A stretch of 64,000 bases of DNA. It comes from Oscillatoriophycideae cyanobacterium NC_groundwater_1537_Pr4_S-0.65um_50_18 (lineage in GTDB: Bacteria > Cyanobacteriota > Cyanobacteriia > Elainellales > Elainellaceae). Below, in pieces: positions 1 to 8,653 of this stretch (positions within the stretch are counted from its first letter, which is position 1; each line of letters opens with the position of its first letter). Both the position numbers and the translations under genes were made by a program. The stretch is from positions 186,001 to 250,000 of the forward strand of contig JACQYI010000054.1 in assembly GCA_016208305.1 (NCBI GenBank), read 5' to 3'. The notes beneath the pieces are model-generated. The model saw only the letters and a list, made by a program, of their open reading frames with translations, had not been told where the DNA came from and made no database searches.

Positions 1-159
1 TGCATTGTTGCAGACCTTCTCTCATATTTTCTCAGCTTTTCTGATAAAAAAAGCATATTTGATTAAGAATCATTGCAATGTCAAGGTGCGATACTGCCAC
101 TCCGGCGATCGGCTTACAGGATGGAAAAGATAATGCGTGAATACCGAGATCCTGGAAAC

Positions 160-1212
160 ATGGCGCAACTACTGGCAGGTGACACAGGCGGCACCAAAAC
201 AATCCTTCGGTTGGTGAATGCCGAACCCACAGAGACGGGGGTTCGGCTCAAGCCCCTGTTTGAAGAACGCTATATTAGCGCTGAGTTTCCCAGCTTAACG
301 CCGCTTGTGCGGCAATTTCTCAAAGAAGCTACCCATGAGATGGGCTGTACGCCTACACCTGAGAAAGCCTGTTTTTCGATCGCAGGCCCCGTGGTGGATA
401 ACACCTCCAATTTAACCAATCTCTCTTGGCTGCTAGACAGCACTCAGCTTCAGCAAGATCTCGATCTGGCGAAGGTGAGCTTGCTCAATGACTTTGCGGC
501 AGTAGGCTATGGCATTGCAGGGCTAAGCTCTGCTGACCTCCATACCCTTCAGGCTGGGGAACCGCAAGCCGATGCGCCGATCGCCGTTATTGGGGCAGGT
601 ACAGGCTTGGGTGAAGGGTTTTTGATTCCTCAAGCCAACGGGAGCTATCGCGTTTATGGCACCGAGGGCGGACATACCGACTTTGCACCCCGCAACGAGC
701 TAGAGTTTCAGCTGTTGAAATACCTGCGGGACAAGATGGATCTGACTCGCATTTCAGTCGAGCGGGTGGTGTCGGGCATGGGGATTGTCGCTATCTACCA
801 GTTTTTGCGCGATCGCCAAGGTCTGACCGAAGCGCCAGAGATCGCAGCGGCCATTCGCACTTGGGAGCGAGAGGCGGGCATGTCGGAGAAGTCGGTCGAT
901 CCGGGAGCCGTGATTGCGATCGCCGCTGCCGAACAGAATGACCACCTCTGCCAAAAAACGATGGACATTTTTGTGGAGCTATATGGCGCTGAAGCGGGAA
1001 ACTTGGCGCTGAAGCTCTTGCCCTATGGCGGCCTGTACATCGCGGGTGGAGTGGCTGCCAAAAACCTGCCGCTGCTGCAATCGGGTATCTTTTTGCGCGC
1101 CATGAATGACAAGGGGCGGATGCGTCCATTGGTCGAGCGCATTCCTGTATATGTGATTTTGAACCAAAAAGTAGGGCTGATTGGGGCATCGCTCTGCGCG
1201 CTGAGGCTGTAA
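160..1212 (+). CDS. glk: Glucokinase
   Basis: Phosphorylates glucose to glucose 6-phosphate with ATP in the cytosol, feeding glycolysis and the oxidative pentose phosphate route. The N-terminal phosphate-binding motif AGDTGGTKT is near residue 5. It is followed by LNDFAAVGYGI, the glycine-rich GAGTGLGEGFLIP and the GTEGGHTDFAP segment typical of the Glk (ROK-distant) family. The frame is open upstream to 73, but the family begins close to AGDTGG, so I chose the ATG at 160 (350 residues, a normal length). ATGs at 121 and 133 are alternatives. The next gene is a convergent sugar-binding protein, which may point to a role in sugar uptake. Confidence 0.93.
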   Translation: MAQLLAGDTGGTKTILRLVNAEPTETGVRLKPLFEERYISAEFPSLTPLVRQFLKEATHEMGCTPTPEKACFSIAGPVVDNTSNLTNLSWLLDSTQLQQDLDLAKVSLLNDFAAVGYGIAGLSSADLHTLQAGEPQADAPIAVIGAGTGLGEGFLIPQANGSYRVYGTEGGHTDFAPRNELEFQLLKYLRDKMDLTRISVERVVSGMGIVAIYQFLRDRQGLTEAPEIAAAIRTWEREAGMSEKSVDPGAVIAIAAAEQNDHLCQKTMDIFVELYGAEAGNLALKLLPYGGLYIAGGVAAKNLPLLQSGIFLRAMNDKGRMRPLVERIPVYVILNQKVGLIGASLCALRL

Positions 1213-1247
1213 ACACCGAGGCTGTGGTGCGATGCTCACAGCGTAGT

Positions 1248-2516
1248 TTACTGACCTAACGCCAAATCTAGCCGCTGCTGGGCAAGCTTCAGCGCGGCCT
1301 CAGGCGTGCTTTTCTGCAAGAGAACCGATTCGATCGCCCGTCCCAGATTCTCAGAAATGCGATTATATCCGGGAAAAATGGGGCGCGATCGGCCGTATTT
1401 TGCCTGCTCCAAAAAAACCTTGAGCACAGGTTGCTGGCTAATAAACTCCTGATAGGTCAGGCTTTGGCGCGACTTGAGATTAACGGGCAGATAGCCTGTG
1501 CCCAGCGCCCACTCCGTCTGAAATTCTTCGCTGAGGACATATTCTGCAAAGACTTGAGAGGCTTTCTCTTCGGCGGGTGTGGTTTTGAAAATGTACAAGT
1601 TTTCGCCGCCGATGCTGGTGGCGGGTCGGACGCCGATTGGGATTGGCATGACAGCATAGTCTACGCCTGTGTCCTGCAGCTGTCCTAGCGTCCAAGGCCC
1701 TGTGATCTGCATCGCGACTTTGCCCGCCAAAAAACCATCTAGCTCGTAGCCGCGTTCTGGCTGAGACAGAGTGGCAGAGCCGTCGCTGATTAGGTCTTGC
1801 CAGAACTGGAGGGCAGCGATCGCCCCTGAGTTGACCAACTGAACCGGGGATGCCCCTGACGATGGGTCTAGCAGTTCGCCACCGCCGCTCCACATAAAAG
1901 GCAACCAGGTAAACACCGTCCATTCCCCCTTGCCCAAGGGCAACAGCAGACCCTGCTGATTTTTCTCAGGAATGGTTAGCTTTTGGGCCACCTGCCGCAG
2001 CGCCTCCCAGGTGGTAGGAATTTCAGTAATTCCAGCCGCTTGAAACAGGCTAGGGCGATAGAAAATGCCGACGTTATTGACATCAAACGGGATCGCCCAG
2101 GTATGGCCTTCTAGGACGATCGCCTCTTGTAGCGCCGGATCAATTTCGGCTTTGAGGGGGCTGCGATTGAGCCAGTCTTCGAGCGGTCGGATCGCGTCGA
2201 GTTCTACTAACTGCCCAGTAATCATGGGGGCATACCACAGCAAATTAGGTGGGGCATTGCCCACTACGGCAGAGAGAATCTTGGGCATCTGCTGATCGCC
2301 TTGCCCGACGTAGAGAGACTCTACCTGAATTTGAGGATGAGTCTGGTTGAACTTGTCCACCAGCTTTTGCAGCACATCGCGGTTGGGGGGTGGGTTAACG
2401 CCCTGCCAGAGGGTCAGGTGAACGGTGCCAGGGGCGATCGGATGGCTCTGACAGCCAGAGAGCGCCATCAGCATGACGCAGAGAAGCATGACAGAAATCT
2501 GTTTAAGAACGTTCAT
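1248..2516 (-). CDS. ABC transporter sugar-binding lipoprotein
   Basis: Family 1 extracellular solute-binding protein (422 residues), expected to capture a sugar or oligosaccharide for an ABC importer. A hydrophobic signal ending in the lipobox LSGC (about residues 19-22) predicts attachment to the membrane by a lipidated cysteine. The body carries the usual family signatures: an HLTLWQG opening strand, then WAIPFDVNNVGIFYRP and FLAGKVAMQITGPW. No permease or ATPase gene adjoins it, so the partner components must lie outside the window, as is common for cyanobacterial sugar porters. It is convergent with glucokinase, leaving only 35 bp between the stops. The substrate cannot be told from sequence. 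Confidence 0.88.
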   Translation of the reverse strand: MNVLKQISVMLLCVMLMALSGCQSHPIAPGTVHLTLWQGVNPPPNRDVLQKLVDKFNQTHPQIQVESLYVGQGDQQMPKILSAVVGNAPPNLLWYAPMITGQLVELDAIRPLEDWLNRSPLKAEIDPALQEAIVLEGHTWAIPFDVNNVGIFYRPSLFQAAGITEIPTTWEALRQVAQKLTIPEKNQQGLLLPLGKGEWTVFTWLPFMWSGGGELLDPSSGASPVQLVNSGAIAALQFWQDLISDGSATLSQPERGYELDGFLAGKVAMQITGPWTLGQLQDTGVDYAVMPIPIGVRPATSIGGENLYIFKTTPAEEKASQVFAEYVLSEEFQTEWALGTGYLPVNLKSRQSLTYQEFISQQPVLKVFLEQAKYGRSRPIFPGYNRISENLGRAIESVLLQKSTPEAALKLAQQRLDLALGQ

Positions 2517-2646
2517 GATTGCCAGGGTTGCCCTGCTGAGGTTGCTTTCGGGTATCGCTGATTTAACACTAGAAGAGGGGGTGAACCGTTGTCGATGGGG
2601 CTTTCAAGATCGCACATGGAACAAACCCAGGGTTTGGGGGCTTCTT

Positions 2647-3549
2647 TTAGGGGGAAGGGGACATCCAAAGGTAATCAGCGATCGCGCCTCGGTTATTCTG
2701 GCTCAGATCTTCTGGGTCGGGGTTAAGCAGGATCGATCGCTGCTCTATGCCGGATAGACGACGGGCAACGCGGCTGGGGATGCCGTCGCCGTAGGTGATA
2801 TGGCCTTGCCCTACGAGAACGATGATCTGAGTGTTGGGATGGCAGGTGAGAAAGTTGGCGATGCCCTCGGCCATTGTTTCATCCCAAACAACCTGCGCTT
2901 GAAAGAAGAAGTCAGAGCTGCTGCTGACGCTGTGCCCTTGATGGATGGCCTCATAGACTTGCTGAATGCTTTGGCGATAGGCAGCGTTGCTTAGATCAAT
3001 GTCAGCGATCGCAGGAATCCACTGGCGATCGGCAGCACTCAGAGACTCTAGCCCAGACTTTGCCACTTTGCGGGTCACTTCAGTAGGCGTATTCAGCGCT
3101 AGTAAAGGAAGCTGCTGGGTTTGGGCAAACCGCAAGATTGGCGCGTAGTAGTCCCAGGGAAATCCCCACCGCTGCTGATACTGGCTGCGCTGCTGCAATT
3201 CGGTTTCGCTAATCGTTCCTGCAAGGTACTGATCCAGTGCGGCTTGGTAAGGACGCTGAAACATCTCTAGGGCGATCGCCATTTGGGGGCGGCGGGTAGA
3301 GAGTGCCTGAATCAGCGTCAGCTGTGCCTCATGGTCGGCGGGATTATCGTGGGTTTCGCCCAGATAGACGATGCTGGCCTGGGTCAAATCTTCAAGGACG
3401 GTATCGGCGTTGAGGGAGATGCCCTGGGGCGATCGCCAGGGAGTGGCACTATCTGACCGATCGGGAGATTGGGCGATCGCAGGAGCACAGAGCAACAGCA
3501 ATCCCATGAGCAGGCACGCCCAGGCAGAAAGTTTTAGAGTTCGTTTCAT
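2647..3549 (-). CDS. ChaN-family exported protein
   Basis: A 300-residue protein of the ChaN / DUF399 family, some members of which bind haem or act in iron uptake. An N-terminal signal peptide (hydrophobic core about residues 9-25, probable cleavage after AIA-Q) predicts export to the periplasm or lumen. Family motifs are present: YLGETHDNPADH near residue 62, ALEMFQRP, and VGQGHITYGDGIPSRVARR near the C terminus. It is divergent from the decarboxylase gene across 84 bp, which must hold both promoters. The biochemical role in cyanobacteria is not established, so I give only the family. Confidence 0.85.
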   Translation of the reverse strand: MKRTLKLSAWACLLMGLLLLCAPAIAQSPDRSDSATPWRSPQGISLNADTVLEDLTQASIVYLGETHDNPADHEAQLTLIQALSTRRPQMAIALEMFQRPYQAALDQYLAGTISETELQQRSQYQQRWGFPWDYYAPILRFAQTQQLPLLALNTPTEVTRKVAKSGLESLSAADRQWIPAIADIDLSNAAYRQSIQQVYEAIHQGHSVSSSSDFFFQAQVVWDETMAEGIANFLTCHPNTQIIVLVGQGHITYGDGIPSRVARRLSGIEQRSILLNPDPEDLSQNNRGAIADYLWMSPSP

Positions 3550-3633
3550 GCTTTATATTATGGGGGCAGGGATGGTTCTTGAGCCTGGAAAAACAGTCCC
3601 AGCATTGCTTGCAGGTTTTGCCGTTGGTAGAGT

Positions 3634-5076
3634 ATGAGCATGCCCCAAACTGCTACCCCGCTTCTAGATGCGCTCTGCGCTGCCGCCCAAGCCCCGCGTG
3701 CCGCCTTTCACACCCCCGGACACAAGAAAGGACAGGGTAGCCCTGCATCCCTGACGAATCTTTTGGGTAGAGCCGTCTTTGCCGCCGATCTGCCTGAATT
3801 GCCAGAACTGGATAATCTATTTGCGCCGAGTGGCGTGATTCAGGCTGCCCAAGAGCTGGCCGCAGAGGCTTTTGGAGCCGATCGCACCTGGTTTTTAGCC
3901 AACGGCTCTACCTGTGGAATTGAGGCGGCTGTCTTGGCGACCTGCAATCCGGGTGACAAGATTATCCTGCCGCGCAATAGCCACCAGTCTGCGATCGCAG
4001 GGCTGATTCTCTCAGGAGCCATCCCAGTCTGGATTGAGCCAGACTCCGATCCGGTCTGGAACGTGGCGCATGGCATTAGCCCTGCTGCCTTAGAAGCGGC
4101 GCTGGCGCAGCATTCAGAAGCTAAGGCGGTGCTGGTTGTTTCGCCCACCTACTATGGCGTATGCAGCGATCTAACGGCGATCGCCCATCTCACCCACCAC
4201 TATGATTTACCCTTGCTCGTCGATGAGGCACATGGCGCTCATTTTGCCTTTCACCCCGACTTGCCCACGCCCGCCCTACAAGCCGGAGCTGATTTAACGG
4301 TTCAGTCCATTCACAAAACGCTAGCGGCGCTGACCCAGGCCGCCATGCTGCACACCCAAGGAAACCGGGTGGATGACGATCGCTTGAGTCGCTGTCTTCA
4401 GTTGGTGCAATCTACAAGCCCTAACTACCTGCTGCTGGCCTCGCTGGATGCGGCGCGTCAGCAGATGGCGACTCAGGGCAAAGCCTTACTCACCCAAACG
4501 CTAAAGCTGGCGGCGATCGCCCGTACCCACCTCAGCCAAATGCCTGGACTCGCCGTTTTGCAGACGGTTAAGGCTCCTGGATTTCATCGCCTTGACCCTA
4601 CCCGCCTGACGGTTGATGTCTCTGGATGGGGACTAACCGGATTTGAGGCCGATGAAAGGCTTCATCAAACCCTGGGTGTCACCTGCGAATTACCGGGACT
4701 CCAGCACCTTACCTTTATCCTGACGCATGGCAACACTGCCGCAGAGATCGATCGCCTGATCCAAGCTTTCCAAACCCTCGCGACGCAGCAGAGTCCTGCG
4801 GTTGCTTTGCGACTGCCTCCTGCCCCTCTGCCCTCTGCGAGCATCAGCCCTCGCCAAGCCTTCTTCTCGGCTTCTGAAACCGTGCCGATCGCCACTGCGG
4901 TCGGCCAGTGCAGCGCCGAACTCATCTGCCCTTACCCGCCTGGAATTCCGGCGCTGTTTCCAGGCGAAATGATCACCGCTGAGGCGATCGCCTACTTGCA
5001 GCAAATTCTGGCGCTGGGTGGCGTGCTGACGGGCTGCGCCGATGTTGACCTTCGCACCCTCAAAATTGTCAGGTAA
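3634..5076 (+). CDS. Orn/Lys/Arg decarboxylase family PLP enzyme
   Basis: A 480-residue pyridoxal-phosphate enzyme of the short (Bacillus SpeA-like) group of basic amino-acid decarboxylases, probably making a polyamine precursor such as agmatine or cadaverine. FHTPGHKKGQG near residue 22 is the family hallmark. LLVDEAHGAHF carries the Asp that contacts the pyridine nitrogen. SIHKTLAALTQAAM carries the Schiff-base lysine. The C-terminal domain includes YPPGIPALFPGE, usual for this group. The start has no clear Shine-Dalgarno, and the ATG at 3640 is equally possible. A HEAT-repeat gene follows after 3 bp and is very likely co-transcribed. Substrate specificity is unresolved. Confidence 0.9.
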   Translation: MSMPQTATPLLDALCAAAQAPRAAFHTPGHKKGQGSPASLTNLLGRAVFAADLPELPELDNLFAPSGVIQAAQELAAEAFGADRTWFLANGSTCGIEAAVLATCNPGDKIILPRNSHQSAIAGLILSGAIPVWIEPDSDPVWNVAHGISPAALEAALAQHSEAKAVLVVSPTYYGVCSDLTAIAHLTHHYDLPLLVDEAHGAHFAFHPDLPTPALQAGADLTVQSIHKTLAALTQAAMLHTQGNRVDDDRLSRCLQLVQSTSPNYLLLASLDAARQQMATQGKALLTQTLKLAAIARTHLSQMPGLAVLQTVKAPGFHRLDPTRLTVDVSGWGLTGFEADERLHQTLGVTCELPGLQHLTFILTHGNTAAEIDRLIQAFQTLATQQSPAVALRLPPAPLPSASISPRQAFFSASETVPIATAVGQCSAELICPYPPGIPALFPGEMITAEAIAYLQQILALGGVLTGCADVDLRTLKIVR

Positions 5077-5079
5077 GGT

Positions 5080-6051
5080 ATGGGTATGCCTAAATCTCTC
5101 AAGCTAGAGGCTCTTCTAGAGCAACTCACCCGCATCCGCAATGATCCAGATGCGGTAGGTTTGGAGGAGACGATCGCCCAACTGCGCTCCATTCTCCAGA
5201 GCCGTTACGCGATCGCCGTGGCTCAAGCCGCCAAGCTGGTGGGCAAACTTGAGCTTTTTTCTCTACAGCCCGACCTCGTAGCCGCCTTCGATCGGGGTCT
5301 GGTTAAGCCCGTCGAGACTGATCCCAACTGTCACGCTAAGGCCGCCATTGCCGATGCGCTCTACCGCCTTAGCGCCAGTCAAGCCGATCTGTTCCTTCAG
5401 GGCATTCACCATATTCAGCGTGAGCCAGTTTGGGGCGGACAGGTCGATACGGCGGCCAAACTGCGCGGCATTTGCGCCATGGGTCTGGTGCGGATGAATT
5501 ATCCGGATGTGCTGACCGAACTGGCCGATCTGCTAGCCGACCCCGAAGCACCCGCCCGAATTGCTGCCGCTCGCGCGATCGCCTATAGCGAAAACGACCA
5601 GGGCGTGCCGCTCTTGAGGCTCAGGCTATTGGCGGGAGATGAGCCGACCGTCCTTTCGGAATGCGTTGCCGCCCTGCTGAAGCTGGCACCCCAAAAGTCA
5701 CTGGCGCTAGCGCTGCGATTTCTTCAGGCTGACGAAATGCAGACCCAGGAATTGGTGGCACTGGCGCTAGGAGAATCTCGCCTGCCAGAGGCGCTGGAGG
5801 GGTTGACCGCATGGTGGCAAAAGCAGGCTGATCCTGAGCTGCGCCAAACTGGATTACTGGCGATCGCTATGCTGCGTACCGAAGCGGCTTTGGATTTTTT
5901 GATTGGGCTGATTGCCAACGGCAGGCTGTTGGATGCCCAAAATGCGATCGCAGCTCTGCAAATCTATCGGCAAGATCCGGTGCTCTGGCAACGGGTTCAA
6001 GCTGCTGCCGCCCAGCGCCTCGATGCCAGTGGCCTAAAGCTAGAGGATTAG
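5080..6051 (+). CDS. HEAT-repeat protein
   Basis: A 323-residue all-helical repeat protein resembling cyanobacterial PBS-lyase/HEAT repeat proteins. Alanine- and leucine-rich helical pairs recur from about residue 85 onward, for example PDVLTELADLLADPEAPARIAAARAIA. That unit has the proline-aspartate turn and the alanine-rich second helix typical of HEAT units. The start codon lies 3 bp after the decarboxylase stop, which suggests translational coupling. No catalytic residues or membrane segments are visible. It could be a scaffold or a chromophore-lyase relative, but nothing in the neighbourhood points to phycobilisomes. Confidence 0.75.
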   Translation: MGMPKSLKLEALLEQLTRIRNDPDAVGLEETIAQLRSILQSRYAIAVAQAAKLVGKLELFSLQPDLVAAFDRGLVKPVETDPNCHAKAAIADALYRLSASQADLFLQGIHHIQREPVWGGQVDTAAKLRGICAMGLVRMNYPDVLTELADLLADPEAPARIAAARAIAYSENDQGVPLLRLRLLAGDEPTVLSECVAALLKLAPQKSLALALRFLQADEMQTQELVALALGESRLPEALEGLTAWWQKQADPELRQTGLLAIAMLRTEAALDFLIGLIANGRLLDAQNAIAALQIYRQDPVLWQRVQAAAAQRLDASGLKLED

Positions 6052-6096
6052 CTGTTTTTTCAAAATAAAATTCTGGGTGGTAATTTTGGCAGAAGC

Positions 6097-6765
6097 CTAA
6101 GACAAGAAGGCGCTGGCGAACAGAGCAGCCTGGGTGCGATCGCGCAAATTTAAGCGGCTGAGGATACTAGTCACATGATTTTTGACGGTGCGCTCAGAGA
6201 TATACAGCGCTTCGGCGATTTCCCGGTTGCTGGCTCCTAAAACAATCTGCCGCAAGACTTCCCGCTCTCTCAGGGTCAGCGCTGCTATTTCGGGCGGCTG
6301 AACGGGTGCGATCGGCGGAGACAGAGGGGCAGAAACGGCAATCACTTTTTCAAATAAACCTGGCCCCATGTGGGTGCAGCCCTTATGGATCGATCGAATG
6401 GCCTGGGCCAACTCCTCAGAATGGGTATCTTTTAGCAGATAGCCTTTTGCCCCAAACCGCATGGCTTGCAGCACATATTCATCGTCGTCAAAGGTGGTGA
6501 GCACCAGCACTTTAATTTCAGGAAACTGTTGGCACACCAGCCGAGTTGCAGTCACGCCATCCATGACAGGCATGCGAATATCCATGAGCACGACATCCGG
6601 CTGCGGCAGAGAAGCAGGCGCGATCGCCAACCGTTCCAGCAGGGCGATCGCCTTTTGTCCGTTTTCGGCTTCGCCTACCACCTGAAGATCGGGTTTTGCA
6701 TCCAGCAAGCTTTGTAGCCCTTGTCGAATGATTTGCTGATCATCCACTAACAGGAGTCGAATCAT
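6097..6765 (-). CDS. NarL/LuxR-family response regulator
   Basis: A 222-residue two-component response regulator. The receiver domain (about 1-120) has the acidic pair D8/D9, the phosphoacceptor D62 in VLMDIRMP, and the conserved lysine in GYLLKDT. The output domain (about 155-215) is a LuxR-type helix-turn-helix containing LTLREREVLRQIVLGASNRE and ISERTVKNHV. It lies 4 bp downstream of the histidine kinase gene in the same direction, so the two form a cognate pair. The target genes are unknown. The divergent MacAB-like efflux operon on the far side of the kinase is a plausible target by proximity only. Confidence 0.95.
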   Translation of the reverse strand: MIRLLLVDDQQIIRQGLQSLLDAKPDLQVVGEAENGQKAIALLERLAIAPASLPQPDVVLMDIRMPVMDGVTATRLVCQQFPEIKVLVLTTFDDDEYVLQAMRFGAKGYLLKDTHSEELAQAIRSIHKGCTHMGPGLFEKVIAVSAPLSPPIAPVQPPEIAALTLREREVLRQIVLGASNREIAEALYISERTVKNHVTSILSRLNLRDRTQAALFASAFLS

Positions 6766-6769
6766 GACA

Positions 6770-8086
6770 TCAGCTCCGATCGAGTAGGGGAACCTGTGCC
6801 GTAATTAAGCATCCCGATCCGGGCTGGCTCACGAGATGAAACTCTCCATTCAGCGCCAGAACTCGCTCTTGCATACCCTGAATGCCAAACCCGGTCATAT
6901 TTTGCTGCGGATGAAACCCACAGCCGTTGTCCTCAATCCATAACGTAATTTCTTTTTCGCTCTCTTGCAGGTGAATCGCGACTTGGGTCGCGCCACTGTG
7001 CTTGTAGATGTTCATCAGCGCCTCTTGAATGATGCGGTACAAAGTCGTGCTGACATCGGTGGGCAAGGGGCCAGCGAGATGAAGGGTATGGGTTGGAGCA
7101 ATGCCCGTGGTTTGGTGAAATTCTTTGATCGCAAGGGCGATCGCCCCCTCCAAAGACCGACTCAGCGCCGGATTCGATCGCAGTGTTGCCACCGATTGCC
7201 GCACATCATGCAAGGCTTTGGAGCAGAGCTGTTGGGCTTCCACCAAAAAAGCCTGGGTTTTTTCGGCATCTGGCGGGCAAAACATCAGCGCATTTTCGAG
7301 CTGAATGCTTTGGGCGGTTAGCGCATGTCCCAGCGTGTCATGAATTTCGCGGGCAATGCGGTTGCGCTCTTGCAGCGTCGCCTGATTTTCGGCACGTTGA
7401 GCGTATTGCTGCAATTTTTCATGGGCAATAGTCAATTGGGTGCGGCTATGATGCTCCGCCAATAAGCTATTGACCAATAGCAGCAGCGCAAACAGCATTA
7501 GCCCAAAAGAAAAAGCTGCGCTGAGCTTGAGGGGCAGCGTCTCAGCGGCGCTAGGCACTGCTTTAAGGGCTTGTAGTCGCTTGAATGCTTCAAGGATGGG
7601 ATCTTTCGTCTGATTTTGCTGCACGATCGTCAACAAAAGCCCCACAAAAGATAAAACTGTGACTGCCAAACGCCCTGAGAAGTTGAACATTTGACAGCTG
7701 CGGATCATGACGATCGACAGCATCATGGGTGTGGAGTGAAAAGTTTCCCCTGAAGCGTTGGTCAACCCAATGAGAACAAACTCTGCTCCCAGGTACAGCA
7801 CTTTGGGAAGCAGTTGCTGAGTGGGCAGCCTGAGCCGCATCAGCGCAAAGGCAAAAAGAAACAGCAGGGGCAGCACCGACAGCCGAAAACGAGACTCAAA
7901 GGGAACGGGCAAGATCAGCGATGCGGCTGCTAGTCCTAGCAGGAGCCACTCTACATAGAGCAGCAGCCGCAATGGATTGAGCGGTTGTGAAGCGAAGGTC
8001 TTGGAAGCGAAGGTCTTGGAAGCGAAGGTTTTTAAGGTCTTTAAGGCTTGCGACAATGCTTTAAAGGGCATGAAAGGCAGCGGCAT
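6770..8086 (-). CDS. Membrane sensor histidine kinase (HisKA_3 type)
   Basis: A 438-residue NarX/DesK-type sensor kinase. The N-terminal half carries several hydrophobic segments (roughly 40-220), predicting about six transmembrane helices and no large periplasmic domain, so it probably senses the membrane itself or a membrane-borne cue. A short coiled stretch leads into the dimerisation/phosphorylation helix ARERNRIAREIHDTLGH-like sequence, with the phosphoacceptor His near residue 246. An HATPase_c domain with DNGCGF and GFGIQGMQER follows. The extreme N terminus holds a threefold TFASK repeat caused by a 15-bp DNA repeat, so an internal start after it, or length polymorphism there, is possible. 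It is co-transcribed with the downstream response regulator. Confidence 0.92.
   Translation of the reverse strand: MPLPFMPFKALSQALKTLKTFASKTFASKTFASQPLNPLRLLLYVEWLLLGLAAASLILPVPFESRFRLSVLPLLFLFAFALMRLRLPTQQLLPKVLYLGAEFVLIGLTNASGETFHSTPMMLSIVMIRSCQMFNFSGRLAVTVLSFVGLLLTIVQQNQTKDPILEAFKRLQALKAVPSAAETLPLKLSAAFSFGLMLFALLLLVNSLLAEHHSRTQLTIAHEKLQQYAQRAENQATLQERNRIAREIHDTLGHALTAQSIQLENALMFCPPDAEKTQAFLVEAQQLCSKALHDVRQSVATLRSNPALSRSLEGAIALAIKEFHQTTGIAPTHTLHLAGPLPTDVSTTLYRIIQEALMNIYKHSGATQVAIHLQESEKEITLWIEDNGCGFHPQQNMTGFGIQGMQERVLALNGEFHLVSQPGSGCLITAQVPLLDRS
7989..8033 (-). repeat. 15-bp tandem repeat, three copies
   Basis: Three in-frame copies of gaagcgaaggtcttg (the third diverges at its end) encode the TFASK repeat near the N terminus of the histidine kinase. 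Copy-number change would keep the reading frame. Confidence 0.85.
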
Positions 8087-8258
8087 GAGGGCAGTGTAGC
8101 GAACAGAGGCGATCGGGTAAACAGCGGCATGGGAAAGCGGCGGCAGATGTCGTTCATTAGGTTTGAAAGGTCTGCGCCTGCAAACCTCTCAAACCCATGA
8201 ACAACTGAACTTAAATCACAAACAACACACGACTCGCCTGACTGTCTCCAGTTTATGC

Positions 8259-8368
8259 GTTAGTCATTTTATCTATGAAATTTATTTTGAGAGATGTGCT
8301 CTGCGCGCCTTTCACAATAAATTTCATAGTCGGATTTAAAATTTCATAGTCGGATTTAACGCAATGCC
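8259..8368. repeat. MITE-like hairpin repeat, copy 1
   Basis: Begins GCGTTAGTCATTTTATC and ends CGGATTTAACGCAATGCC. Its inner arms ATGAAATTTATT and AATAAATTTCAT are complementary. The right arm contains a perfect tandem duplication of 19 bp (8321-8339 and 8341-8359). It is related to four other copies in the window (16032, 27837, 28768, 52974). It has no coding capacity, so it would need a transposase in trans. Confidence 0.75.
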
Positions 8369-8432
8369 TCAGTTTAGGGTAAGGACGCAAGTGGATTCTA
8401 GGGTTAAAATGCCTATCTTCTCAATTGCCGCT

Positions 8433-8473
8433 TAGGACTAAAGTCCTACTGAAATCTAGGACTTTAGTCCTAG
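8433..8473. repeat. Double TAGGACT palindrome
   Basis: Two adjacent palindromes, TAGGACTAAAGTCCTA (8433-8448) and CTAGGACTTTAGTCCTAG (8456-8473), separated by 7 bp. Each can form a hairpin, and the two can pair with each other. This looks like a dispersed cyanobacterial short repeat rather than a terminator, because no T-run follows and no gene ends here. Confidence 0.7.
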
Positions 8474-8653
8474 CAGGTTTGGGAGGTTTGGTTCATGTGG
8501 CTTTGCCCTATAGCTCCCTAGGATGTGAGTGTTGCAGCAATGTGACATCACAACCAAGAGATGCTTGCCCTGCTGGTACGGCTAAGCCATTCATGGGGCT
8601 GTGAATTGCCTGACCTGTGCCAGCGGGCTTATCTAAACCTCAGCAGAGTCACT

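Larger units (their letters stand above)
8087..8653. other. Divergent intergenic region with two hairpin repeats
   Basis: About 570 bp between the histidine kinase and the efflux adaptor, which are transcribed away from each other. I see no gene in it. It contains a mobile-type hairpin repeat (8259-8368) and a double TAGGACT palindrome (8433-8473). The promoters of both operons must lie here. Confidence 0.7.
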
